From positions 30,229,895-30,293,894 of the forward strand of contig CALNVZ010003426.1 of the NCBI GenBank assembly GCA_940671915.1: a DNA stretch of 64,000 nt, in the 5' to 3' direction. Under the pieces are notes generated by a model. The model had not been told where the DNA came from, did not search any database, and saw only the letters and a list, made by a program, of their open reading frames with translations. The DNA is from Paracentrotus lividus (Eukaryota; Echinodermata; Echinoidea; Camarodonta; Echinidae). Positions within the stretch are counted from its first letter, which is position 1. Each line of letters begins with the position of its first letter. The position numbers were made by a program, and so were the translations under genes. Below are positions 13,441 to 25,054 of the stretch, piece after piece.

Positions 13441-14139
13441 TACGATTCTTCCTCATCATTTCTTTTCTCTCGTCTTTTATGATGTATCTATGTATCACAG
13501 CCTCTTTTTAAATCACTCAATTACCGCATAACACACAGAAATGAAGTTTGTATGACTTTGAGAAAGTTTTCAAATTCCTCTCATTTAGCGCGCACAACTG
13601 AATCCGCCCATCGTCTGTTTTTGTTCATCAGTCTGTTTTTATGACTGTTTATTCTCTCTTTCCTTTCCTCATTTATGGATATTTTCGACTGATTGGTTTA
13701 ACATTTGTCGAATCTTGGCCAATAGCTAAATCTCGGTCTATAGTGATAATTCACGACCCGTTGGCCTCATGTCTTTTTTTTGGATAAAACTCAAATGATG
13801 CATTATTCTATTAGCGATAAGTCGTCATATCGACATTTTTTTTATATTTTACGTTTTTTGTGCAAACTCGAAATGAATTACTGTCTTATTGCATTTTCAG
13901 GGAACATGTCCCTGCAAGCGTTTGGATTTTGTCTTTTGGGAAAGTGGACTTTTCAGATAGACATTTTCAAAACAATTCGTTTGTTTATGTAATAAACAGA
14001 CAGAAGAATTTGCAATTACAGAATCAATACATTTTTCTCTCAAGCACTTTCAGTATATTTTCATAGGATCGATGTACATTCAAAGAGATCTCTCTGTCTC
14101 TGCCTCTTTCTATGTCTCTCTGCCTCGTATTATGTAGTC

Positions 14140-14195
14140 GTAGTCGTAGAAGTAGTCGTAGTTGTAGTAGTATAGTATAGTAGTAGTAGTTATAA

Positions 14196-14277
<82 letters not shown>
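14140..14277. repeat. (TAG)n trinucleotide microsatellite
   Basis: About 30 GTA/TAG units with a short GTG block. It is followed by AAACTTTATTGAG, so on the minus strand this reads CTCAATAAAGTTTACTACTA, the form of a LINE 3' end with a (TAC)n tail. The LINE reading is tentative. Confidence 0.8.
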
Positions 14278-14278
<1 letters not shown>

Positions 14279-15137
14279 AACTTTATTGAGTATGGTGTAT
14301 ACTTTGTAATGTCTACATACGTTATAACATGAATGCTTACAGCATGAATAGATTAATGTTGAATGTTTAAAACTTGAATATCATTAGTATATTCTTGTTC
14401 GTTCACAACAACTACAAATTGAAGAAATCAATCTCTCTATATTCTTTTTTCTTTCTTTCTTTTTTTAGTAACATAACTTTATCCAATACTTTTTTTTTCT
14501 ACTTCTCTCTTTTCCTTTTTTTTTTTTTTTTTTGTCGTTTGTTTGTTTGTTTTTGTTTGGTATGGGTATAGTAGGGGAAGGGAGAATCCCTAATAAAGAA
14601 TCAACAACTTGACATAAAATGGATATTCTATATGAACTGACACAAGTGTAATGGTTATTTTTTTTGTTACTTACGTTGAATAGTTGAAGTACATTTCACG
14701 ACTTTTTGGGCTACTCATTCTTGCTCTGATTCAATCTTGTTACTGTCTTTAGTTTTCTTTTTTTGGCTAGGTTTTATTGAACTGTCCTAATTTCCTATTA
14801 ACTAGTTCATTTCCATTTTCGTAGCTTTTTGATATTTCCCGCTTTCCGCTACTTTCGCTCACAATTCATTACCCTCTTTATCTGTACCAGATTATTGTTC
14901 AGTATCGATCCTTCTGCCAGCTCAACCCCTCTCTCATCCCCTCATCGTATTTTCATTATTTATGCCAGCCTGATTCCACTTTTAAGTCAACGTCTTTTTT
15001 TATTAATGGATCGACAATCACAATTCAGCGCCCTTAATCGGGAATAATGATAGGGATAAACGAGATAATTAGCTTCCATGCATGTTGATAGACAGCATGC
15101 TGGCATTTAAGGGGTGACGGTCTTTAAATGTTCCTAA

Positions 15138-15389
15138 TGCGGCGGTCACAACTCGTCGTAGGCTACGGGGGCACGTGCCATCGACGTAGCCTGCGTTGCA
15201 TGTGCAATGCACGCACAGGTCCTGGGTCAACTTCTGCGATTCCTGCGTTTCTGTAGTAAGGGTATTGTAAAAACTTCTTGTACGTCGTACATGCATTGTA
15301 CCTGCGAGGTACCTCCGCTGCACGATTTTTCTACGAAATCCGTCGTAGGGAGTTGCACGTCGAAGGTGCGGCGAGTTGTGACAGCCGCA
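15138..15389. mobile_element. MITE, TGCGGCGGTCACAACTCG family, copy 1
   Basis: A 252-bp element whose ends are inverted copies of TGCGGCGGTCACAACTCG (right end with one change). It is flanked by TAA on the left and TTA on the right, compatible with a TWA target as in Harbinger-type elements. The interior carries GTACGTCGTACATGCA-like palindromic stretches. Open frames across it on both strands are not proteins. A second copy lies at 17553-17802. Confidence 0.85.
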
Positions 15390-15611
15390 TTAGTTAAATG
15401 TTATAGGGAACGTACGTTTAACTTAAGATGCAAAAGTCTATACCATTCGAAATCTGTTAAAAGGGATAAATAAATCTACATGTACCACTTTCGACACTGG
15501 CACAGGAGCTCAGTTACTTTTAGAAGTATATCAAATTAAATCAATTTTTCAAACCCCGCTCAGAAATCCAAATTTAACGAGGCGATGATACTGCTTTGTC
15601 TTCCTCCTTAA

Positions 15612-16391
15612 CCATAAAAAGGTCGGGTTATTTTTGCCATCTCACAGCCGGGGGGGGGGGGGGGGGGAGCTGATTAGGCCCCCTTTCAGATCTCGACCGC
15701 CGATCGCGCGAGTGCAGCGAAATTTTGCACAATAGTAGTGTGCGATGTAATCTACAAGACTGTATAGTTCGTTTTCCCAAAATAATGTCTTTTTAATTTA
15801 TATTAATTAATTATGCTAATTTATGCATGCAATCATACTTTTTGCTCTAAATCATTGAATAAGGCTCCTAGAATGCTAATTCTTGGTATAAATATTCTTT
15901 GTAGGATTCCTAATGATTGTACATGAAAAAAATTACGGTATATAATTCAATTTCTTATGTATTTTATTGTTTTGGGAATTTCTTATGTATTTCCTCGTTT
16001 TTCGACTTATGTATTTTATTTTTATTTTATTTATTTTTTGTTCGGAATACTTCGAGCACTGTTTATCTGTAATGATTACAGCAATATCAAATAAATAATG
16101 GCTAATAACCATATTTTGAATACAGAAATGTGATTTTAGCATAAAAAGCCATTTTCCATACATTTTGTACACAAATACAGAAAATCTCTGGTTTTTTAGT
16201 CTGCGCTGCAGACGTTGCGCAACTTCCGAACCGTAAGCTCATTTTTTTAAAAAGTAGTTTTAAAAGTTGCCTAAGATGTTAGAGAAAAAAAAAAGTAAAT
16301 GCGCGGAGCGCAATTTTTTTTTTCCAGCGACATGACCGCGCGAAATGTCGGGGGGGGGGGGCTGATTAGGCCCCCCCCGGCACTTTTAGGG
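15612..16391. mobile_element. TTAA-flanked element, piggyBac-like (copy 1)
   Basis: Flanked on both sides by TTAA (15608-15611 and 16392-16395). The left end reads CCATAAAAAGGTCGGG and the right end reads CACTTTTAGGG. Both subterminal regions contain a G-run then CTGATTAGGCCCCC. The TTAA target and CCCTAAAA-type ends match piggyBac-like (or Kolobok) elements. It is non-autonomous, with no transposase. Relatives lie at 23556-25593 and 30038-30744. Confidence 0.7.
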
Positions 16392-16449
16392 TTAAATTTT
16401 GAAGGAAAAAAGTGCCCTGATCTAAAAAATGACACATTGGTTTCGTTTA

Positions 16450-16640
16450 TAGGGGTGTGTGTATGTGAGCGCGGTTGTGTGTGTGTGTAAGTGTGTATGT
16501 AAGTGTGTGTGTGCGCGCGTATGTGGTATGCGTGTGTGCGTGTATGTGGTATGCGTGTGTGCGTGTATGTGGTATGCGTGTGTGCGTGTATGTGGTATGC
16601 GTGAGTGCGTGAGTGTGAGGTTGAGTGCGTGTGCACTCGC
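16450..16640. repeat. GT-rich minisatellite, 23-bp unit x ~4
   Basis: After a GT-rich lead-in, the unit GTATGTGGTATGCGTGTGTG plus CGT repeats four times, the last with small changes. It lies just outside the TTAA element. Open frames on both strands (HTH/VCV repeats) are low-complexity artefacts. Confidence 0.9.
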
Positions 16641-17552
16641 GGGCGTCTTTGTGTTTGTAAAATGCAGGCTGACATTTCCCAACTGATTTCTTATAACAGT
16701 GTTTGATTGATTAGTCATATACAGCAGAATGTGAAAATAGATTAACTTGAAAAGGCCACTTTACGTTTTATAATTATATGAGACCTACACCTGCAAATAT
16801 CAATCACTGCTGAAGGGAATGATAAACAATAAATAAAACAATAAAAACATTCTCTTAGGCACAGGAAACTATATTATAGTTTTTATGCCCATTGTTGTTA
16901 TACTTTTCATGATCAATTACGAAATTTATGTGTGAACCGGTAGAAAGTTTCATAATTGATGTAAACCAAATGCTTTCGTTACAATCATGTGGGAAGAAAT
17001 TGACTTTGATATTTTCAAAGTCAGAATCAAGAGAGTCACGCCATTCCATTCTACACAGGGCGTAATGAGGGCTAAAAGGGTGTCAACACATCCGATCTAT
17101 ATCATATAGAGCTACTTCCTTATGACCCTAAGCATGCTCAGCTGACGGAAAACAAAATAACGATTAGCTTCTTTTTTTCTTCTTTTTTTCTTTTTTTATA
17201 AACATGTATTACTAAACTAGAACGTTGTTCAGGGCTGAACTCTCCCGCTTCAGCAATTTCCCAAGAGATTTGTGTCGGATCTTTCGGAAAGATATTGGAG
17301 AAAATCAGTCCATTATTCGTTTGTAATCAATTCAGAGTTAATGTATATGATATAAAATATATACATTAATAAATTTCAATTTTATTTTCTTGACGTTGCG
17401 ACGTCATGAAATTGATTTTTTTCCCCAATCGATTTAAGGTAATATTGTGAGTAAAAGTAGAATAGGTAAAGAAAAATTCTTTTTAAAGTTTAGTTTCAAA
17501 ATTAGGAAAGACCAAATAAGGAGTATTGATTACATTTAAGTCAGATTCTTTA

Positions 17553-17802
17553 TGCGGCGGTCACAACTCGTCGTAGGCTACGGGGCACGTGCCATGAACG
17601 TAGCCTGCGTTGCATGTACAATGCACGCACAGGACCTGGGTCAACTTCTGCGATTCCTGCGTTTCTGTAGTAGGGTATTGTAAAAACTTCCTGCACGTCG
17701 TACATGCAACTTGCCTGCGAGGTACCTGCGCTGCACGATTTTTCTACGAAATCCATCGTAGGGAGTTGCACGTCGAAGGTACGGCGAGTTGTGACCGCCG
17801 CG
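17553..17802. mobile_element. MITE, TGCGGCGGTCACAACTCG family, copy 2
   Basis: Same family, length and orientation as 15138-15389, differing by scattered substitutions. Flanks are TTA on the left and ATA on the right. It abuts a GA-rich microsatellite on its right. Confidence 0.85.
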
Positions 17803-17823
17803 ATAGTTTACATATTTGGCGTG

Positions 17824-17980
17824 TAAGAGAGAAAGAGATAGGAGAGAGAGAGATAAAAGAGAGGGAGAGAGAGGGAGAGAGAGAGAGAGAGGGGGGGGGA
17901 AGAGAGTGAGAGAGAGAGAGAGAGGGGGAGAGAGAGGGAGATAGAGAGAGAGAGAGAGAGAAAGAGAGAAAGAGAGAGCA
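17824..17980. repeat. (GA)n microsatellite
   Basis: About 155 bp of purine-only GA repeats with G-run and A-run interruptions. Confidence 0.93.
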
Positions 17981-18399
17981 ATAATCCATCACTCTTACCA
18001 TTCCAAAATGCAGCTTCCTTTGATACATCCCGCAAAGATTGTTTTTTTTCTTTGAATTGCTCTACAACACTCTTAATTGCATTTAAAAGGCTTTAAGCAT
18101 CATCTTGGATATCTTGAAATCAATCAAGGTACATTCCAAAAACATAATTTTTTTTAAAAGAGCCAAAAGCATTAAGAAATACATAAAAATAATAGAAAGT
18201 AATAAAACAAAAGAATAAAAAGGAATTCATGAGAAAGTCCAACTTTTTAACCATAATTTTGTTGAATATTATACTCAGCAACTTTCAACAAAATATGGAG
18301 CCTCATAGCAATTTTTTAAACAAAGTATTGATTAAATAGAAATTTAATTTGCATAAATTTGCATTAATAATAAAGTGTTGTCTCAAAATAAAAACAAAG

Positions 18400-18718
18400 A
18401 GCAGAGGGTTATATTTCACATGTGCCTCAACATCCATGCAAAATTTTACATTGATCGGACCATTATTAGCCGAGATATCTTTTTTTATTTAATAAATGAA
18501 TAAGTTAGTGCAAAATCACGTTTTTGCACTTTTGGCATATTTTTGAGTAATTTCTAAAGTCCAAGGAGACTTGGCGTGGTAATCGTGAGGTATATTGGTT
18601 GCATAATGTATTTTTTGTACTTAAACATCATTTGGACTGAAATACATGACATAAAATGCCTCAAAATTATCCAAAACAGAGCTGACATCAGGTGTACCCA
18701 AACTTTTGGAGGGCAGTG
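18400..18718 (-). mobile_element. Tc1/mariner-like element end (single end)
   Basis: The right boundary reads CCAAACTTTTGGAGGGCAGTG followed by TA. Inverted, it begins CACTGCCCTCCAAAAGTTTG, the form of a Tc1-type terminus next to a TA target. No matching left terminus was found nearby, so it appears truncated. No transposase is visible. The left limit is a guess. Confidence 0.45.
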
Positions 18719-18720
18719 TA

Positions 18721-18980
18721 AGTCTAAAAACTTTAGCTACATTGAAACAGTGTAAATATCAATGGAGTAAATATCAAATTAGGGGTCTGCAAACTACAAG
18801 CCTTGCTTTTCAGCAGTCCCCTCCATGACCAACATGTTTACTTTATGCCTGTACTTGTTATTTTTTAAAACTACATTTTCTCATGTTTCATTGGTATATC
18901 ATGTACAATGTATATAAATTATGTAATTTGATTTGTATTGTTGGAAATGGAAATAAACGAAATGAAATGAAATGAAATGA
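18721..18980 (+). mobile_element. LINE 3' end with (GAAAT)n tail
   Basis: A LINE-like 3' UTR ends GGAAATGGAAATAAACGAAA followed by repeated GAAAT units. This is the typical terminus of CR1/L2-type non-LTR elements in echinoderms. No reverse transcriptase remains. It starts directly at the TA flanking the Tc1-like end. Confidence 0.55.
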
Positions 18981-20346
18981 TAATTCACACTTTTAACTCT
19001 CTAGCATATCCCCTGACCATGCTCAAACAAAATCACATAAAAGAGACATCGGTCCATCAAATCAAGGAGAACTCTGATAAAGATGAATGAATAAACGGAA
19101 TGAAAAAATGATTATTCAAAATTTAAATTAAAGTGTATTCTTCCCTTATGATAAAAAACAAAAACAAATGTACCTGAGGAAGGTTTCATTGAAAAAAAAA
19201 TCATTGTGGAAATAGACAAGACCAATATTTACAAATAATCAAAAGTTGAATATAAACAACTGAAGACGGATCTTAGAAATATCATTTGCTTTTAGAAAAA
19301 TGAAAGAAAGAGTGAAAATCAACGAACATCAGACAAAAGGAAAACATACTTTGCCACTTACCGAAGGCAAGGGCCATAATTATACAGGTGTTCTAGGACC
19401 AAATACCCCTTCTTACCGGTAGGGTGCGGTGACTTTATACACCTCCAGGTAATCCATACTTGATCGCAATGGATTAACACGGGGTTGGTATTTCTTTGTT
19501 TAATCTACTAAAACTGATCCGCGGAACACAAAAGCTTCCGTGGATTTTACAGGTACGTGGCCGCACTGGTTGGCCCGACTTGGCAAGACGACGTTAAAAA
19601 TTTTGTCCCGTCCAGAAAAAACGGTTTAATATTTACAGAGGCTCATCAAAAAATGTTAATATCTGTTTTCTAAATGTTGGATTTTACGTTTTTGACGCTT
19701 ACACTTATTTTTGATGTGCTGCATAGTTGTTGACTCAGTCATTTCTGTCAATGAAAAAAACAAAAAAACAAAAAAACAATCCACACAATGGCTTTGATTT
19801 CATTAAATCAGTACTTATTACGATTTTGGGTGAATGTAAAAAAAAAATGATAATAATAATTATGTATAAAATAAAAAGACTATTTTCGAATCGATTTTGA
19901 GAATTTTTTTAAATTCATATATTTTCAATTTTTTTTAATTTATCTCTTTTTACTGTTAACTAAATGGCATTAGGACACTTTCTTTTTAATGAGGCCCCTT
20001 CTCTAGCCGACATGAAATCAAGGCCGTGGTATGCCACTGTGGTGCGTACTTTCAAGCGGCTTGAATAAAGCCTAAGGAAGGTGTGAAATAGCGCGTTGTA
20101 TTTGATCTAGCTGCAGATGGACATGACGTTTATACACTCATAGTATTTCAGAAGGGGTGAAGAGAGAAAGGGTAGCATTTCTATGTAATGTGATGTTGTT
20201 GTTTCACCTTCATGCGGTAAAATTCCTCCATTGTTTCCAAAATAATTCGGGGGAAAAATATTTCACACCTTGTAATTTCCGTTCAATCTTCTTCACTCTT
20301 CAATTACATTCCTTCTCAACCAATCAACATCTAAGAAAATCAAAGC

Positions 20347-20400
<54 letters not shown>

Positions 20401-21911
20401 GGGGGGGGTGTAGGGCCGGGGGGTTAGCGCGTAGCTGGGACTGGGTACAGGGAAAGACGTCTTTTGAAAATTTATTTTCAAAAAAAAAAAAAAAGATTCT
20501 TTGTCTCCTCCACGACCTGACAGTCTCACATGAATGATAAAAGAGTTGGTATTGTCTAGCATTTATCATCTAAATCTAAATTGCACGTTCAAATATCAAA
20601 CCTTTTCATCCGTTTCACTCTAGATTATTATTGACCTCTCATATTACATCAGAGCCCCATCGTGATCAAGATCCTGAAGATTGACTTAGAATTTTTGATG
20701 GAACATTACTCGTTTATAGATACTTTGAAGATCCGTTTTAAGGGATACATCTTTGAACCCAATCTAGATGTAGGCATCAATCGTTATTTTATTTGAAAAA
20801 AAAAAAGAAATCTCTTCACGATTTGGAGGCCTATAAGCTTTTATTTTTAAGATATAATATCTTCGAATACTAGTAAATTAATTAATGAAATTTAATATGA
20901 ATGTTGAAAGGTGCAATTTAATTTTGATTAACGTCCAATCATAAAGAAATGCGTTTTATTTTCATCGAATAACCTGACGTAAGAAGTAACTTCTCCTTTT
21001 TTTTTTGGGGGGGGGGTAGAATATCTGATTTGAAGAAAGAAATGATATTTCCTTCAAAAAAAAAAAAAAAAACTTTCAATTATGATTATAATTATGGTAC
21101 CTGATTTGAAATTTACCCCGGGGGGGGGGGGGCTAACAACTAACATGCCAACAGGCCACAGGAATTCAGGTGGGAAGGTGAGAAGTTTCTATTATGAAGT
21201 CTTTTGGCCTGAGAGTACGAACGCATACATTTCGATCCTGATCCCTTATGATCTTCAGAGTGGCATTTAATGTTGATGCTTCTAACATTGACTTTAAACT
21301 TTGGAGCTTAAATTAACTTTAAACCTTGATTTTAATAACTAAATTTCACTATCTCGATATTCAGCTTAATCACTTCCCTTTTTCTTTTCTTCCATCTTCA
21401 TCTCACTTCATTCCTCGCCTATCTTGTAGTTTTAGCTGTACTGGCCAATTTATCTCCCAATCACTTTAATTTTACTCTGGAACAATGCGACAGGTCGCTT
21501 TCATAATTTTCTAAACCGTCTAAATGGAATGCAGGGCGAAACGTGATACAGGAAAAAACACGTTTTAACGTCGATTTTCTGATTGTGAATAGATACCCTA
21601 ACTATATACCGCTGTCTTCACCTTATGTAAAACAAGCTTTTTAATGGTTTGTCCCTGTTCCCCTTTCCCTGTTGTTTGTTTATTGTGCATTGTATCTTCT
21701 TGGTTCTTATATGCCTCTGAACTATTTTGACGAGGACTGAGGATAAAACCATTTCGTGTGTCGCTCTTGTACCCCTTTTGCGCCTAGTTATGAGAGAAAA
21801 CTAAATACAGACAAGAAAGATAGAGGTCAAGATAGACGCACGAATAATAGAGAGGAAGAGGAGAGAGGGGGTGGGAATAAAGAAAGAGAGAGATAGATTG
21901 ATAGATATAGA
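18981..21911. other. gene-less stretch with homopolymer runs
   Basis: No gene seen. It contains a ~53-bp poly-T followed by a G-run at 20348-20408, G-runs near 21007 and 21120, and poly-A near 21055. A small perfect-looking hairpin (ATCCGCGGAA / TTCCGTGGAT) lies near 19517-19545. Confidence 0.5.
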
Positions 21912-21913
21912 TA

Positions 21914-22436
21914 CTCTGTTAGAAATGTTCTCCTTAAAATAAAAAAAAAAAGACAGAAAAGTTCTTGCAGCAGGGCTTCAAGAACACCTGAAATATTTCT
22001 GTACAATTTGGAGTAAAATTACAGAAAATTGGTATATGGGGTATGAAATTGTATAAATTTCCTGTAAAAATGAAAAATAAAAGATTTTTTCCTTTTTTTT
22101 CTTTTAAATAGACCTGCTCTGTTAAATTAATATAATAATAATATAATAATAATATAATAAAATAAGTTTCCAGAATATACAGAATGATTCTGAATACTTT
22201 TGCTCTCCTTAAAAAAAAAAAAAAAAAAAAAACAGGAAAAAATGCAAAGGGCTTGAAGTACACCTATAATCTTACTACACAATTGTTAACATAATTTACA
22301 GTAAAATTACAGAAAATTGGTATATTTTGGAAATTTTCTGCAATTTAAAATTTTACTGTAAATTGTGCAGTAAAATTACAGGTGTTCTTGAAGCCCTGCT
22401 GCAAGAACTTTTCTGTGTGTTTTTTGTTTAACAGTG
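21914..22436. mobile_element. TA-flanked MITE with long inverted ends
   Basis: Flanked by TA at 21912-21913 and 22437-22438. The ends start CTCTGTTA and CACTGTTA (inverted). Further in, both arms share GAAAAGTTCTTGCAGCAGGG and CTTCAAGAACACCTG in opposite orientation. A second, diverged copy of the left arm lies inside at about 22200-22290. It has inserted into GA-rich microsatellite sequence and has no coding capacity. The TA target suggests the Tc1/mariner superfamily. Confidence 0.68.
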
Positions 22437-22439
22437 TAG

Positions 22440-23551
22440 AGAGAGGGAAAGATAGTGAGAAAAAGAAGAGAGAGAGAGAGAGCGAGAAGGGGATTGGAGA
22501 ATGATACAGACAGAAAGAGAGGGTGTGATAGAGAAAGAGAGATATAGACAGCTAGAGATAAAGTGAGTACTACAAACACAGAAAATCAATATTTGTCAGA
22601 AGAAAAAGTAATTTTAGTGTTAAAACGTATAGAGATAGAAATGTATGACCGTGAATGTATCAACACGTTAACATGGAATCCCGTGATGCCTGGATCGATG
22701 TCTGTCAATATTGCCAATGCCTCAAGGAATAATATGACTCGATTTCATTAACAACGGAACTTCTCCGGAAGGCACCATACATGATCAAGGAGATAAAGAC
22801 GATATCTAGACGTGATGAAAATACATGTACGTATGGAATGCACGCCTTCTGAATGCTCGTATGACTTCCCATAGTATCCCGGCCGAGTGATGAACCTAAA
22901 TAACAGCACGTTGGATCCTATTTGATAGGGATATATGATGATCTGAATCTACTCCGGCTCATGTTGCTACGAAAGGCAACCTTAATGCAATTTTATAGCA
23001 CGATAATAAGACTTATGCGACTCTATTTCTATTCAGTGTGTGAATGGCCCGTCATAAATATTCCTTTGTCAAGGTGACTCAATATAAAGTCATGCATGTA
23101 AGCCTATTTTGTTAACCACATCGAAAAAAAAAAGAGGGAATAAATGAGATTGTATCAAGGGCGTATGCCGGCTACATAATGTTGGATACGCCAGGAGGTC
23201 AAACATTAGCTGGACTTGTAGTTGCGATCGAGGCAATCACCTAAAAACATCCGAGTTCAATGCCATCTGTAAATGGCTTCCAAGGCGACCGGTGATGGTA
23301 TTAAAATGACCTTATCTTAGGGGATGGCCGTATCGTATGCCTCCCAGACAATTCATATTTCATACCAAAAAATATGCGTGATCATGAATCATGACCACGC
23401 ATGTTTTTAAACCTCTTGCCTCGGACGTTTCTAACCTTGACTTCTCATCAGTCGTGACTGAAATCTCAATGAGGTGTTTTCACAACATGAATAATCTTAA
23501 CTTACAAACTTCTTGGACTTTCCTGTCCCTCGACCAAAATTTCTCACCAGG
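22440..23551. other. gene-less stretch
   Basis: GA-rich microsatellite to about 22560, then sequence with no recognisable gene or repeat boundary. Confidence 0.4.
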
Positions 23552-23568
23552 TTAACATTAAAGGTCTT

Positions 23569-23880
23569 CCCTGCTGGAAAGAACACACTCATTCACAATG
23601 TGAAACACATTGTGATCACACTGTGTTTCACAATGTGAAGTCTGCTCCACGATGTTAAATTGGGGCGTTTTCACATTGTGAAATCAATTTCACACTGTGA
23701 GCTGGTATATTCACACTGTGAAATAAATTTTCACATTGTGAACAATGTGTAGTTTTCCACATTGTGGTGCTCCACAATGTTAAATTGGGGCATTTTCACA
23801 TTGTGAAATCAATTTCACAGTGTGAACTATGTTTTTACACTGTGTTCACAATGTGAATGAGTGTGTTCTTTCCAGCAGGG
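23569..23880. mobile_element. 312-bp MITE made of CACAATGTG palindromes
   Basis: The ends are perfect inverted repeats beginning CCCTGCTGGAAAGAACACAC. The interior is about 16 iterations of palindromic modules of the form TTCACAATGTGAA or TTCACACTGTGAA, plus two copies of TTAAATTGGGGC. TT lies on both outer sides. It sits inside the TTAA element near its left end. It carries no open frame of interest. Superfamily unassigned. Confidence 0.85.
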
Positions 23881-24083
23881 TTGGGAGGGCAGATTCCGCC
23901 CTTCCTCGACCCTTCGTTGAATATGTCTGGAACGGTCGAGCCGTTTCATGATTTATTTTCCCTTGAAGTCTCGCTGAGCTTCTGAGATCTAATTTTCGAC
24001 GTCCGGGTACGCGGTTCTCAAGTTGCACAACATTTTGTAATATTCGTCAGACCCAAATGGTGATTTTGTATAAAAGTCTAATA

Positions 24084-25054
24084 GGGTACATGCAGGTAAT
24101 ATGGGCCAGCAGGTAATATGGGACACCTGAAGCAAATCATGTCGTGACCGTCGACCGGTGACCGGTGTGAGCACCATAATGTTGTTCATATCAACTGTAT
24201 ACGTAAATATATCGTCGTGAGAGCATCTAATGCCGAAATTTCTCTGAGAAAATTGCTGAAAACCAAAAAGGTAGGTAAAACTTACGGCTTTTTGTTTACC
24301 CTGATGTAAAATTTGATATTTCACAGAATGTGATGGTGAAAGAGTGTTAGAGGGGGTAACCTCAATTGTTTTGTATATTTAGTAAGCTTATAGTTTCATT
24401 TTTAACATACTAGCGTGTGCAGGTCAATAGTGAAGGGGTGCAATGTTGCATTAAATGCTTGCCTGACACAGCAACATTAGTGCAGGTAATATGGGACATC
24501 CAAAATGGCGGAAATGATTCTGGTACTTAGTATTTGGAAGAGGCATCAATCTCTTTGCTACGATTTTTTAGGGTATATTCACAGTATATAATTAATATAA
24601 ATAACTTATTGTAGGCGTATATTGACTTGTATAATGAAAATTATATTAAAATAATATTTAAAAAAGAAATAATATACAAAATACATAACAATGAAATATA
24701 TAGTCAAAGGTTTTACTGAAGGGTCTTATGATTTCAAATTATATCTTAAAGTTAATGATTTTCAACATTTTAAGCAAATTCCAGACATGGTAGAGTAATT
24801 GTAGTTTTTAAAACGTACATTAAATACATGTGCCCATATTACCTGCACATGCAGGTAATATGGGCACTTTGGTAATGACGTTAACATTTGAATATTGCAG
24901 ACAGGGGGGTTGGTGATAATTGTTTTTCTTCACAATAAAAGTTAGAGCAGTAGTCATTGATTCATATAAACAAAGATTAGACTGTGTGTCATTTCGTAAT
25001 TTTATGCAAATTAGGCAAATGAGCTTAGGGGGCCCATATTACCTGCATGTACCC
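24084..25054. mobile_element. 971-bp TA-flanked transposon nested in the TTAA element
   Basis: TA at 24082-24083 and 25055-25056. The TIRs start GGGTACATGCAGGTAATATG. Shorter copies of GCAGGTAATATGGG occur at about 24110, 24482 and, as a divergent pair, at 24834-24868. An open frame at 24050-24324 on the minus strand overlaps the left end and matches no family I know. The TA target suggests Tc1/mariner-type mobilisation; no transposase is seen. Confidence 0.75.

Noticed and set aside
16271-16718. His/Thr-rich and Val/Cys-rich open frames on both strands
   Set aside because: Produced by the GT minisatellite; no protein family.
20157-20569. Open frames of 81-126 codons on both strands
   Set aside because: They run through a long poly-T tract and have no conserved content.
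23569-23880. Regularly spaced palindromes resembling a CRISPR array
   Set aside because: Eukaryotic context, perfect terminal inverted repeats and insertion inside another element show a MITE; repeat spacing is irregular.
24050-24324. Minus-strand open frame overlapping the TA-flanked element, considered as a transposase fragment
   Set aside because: No DDE/D-type motif or helix-turn-helix pattern visible, and it crosses the element boundary into unrelated sequence.
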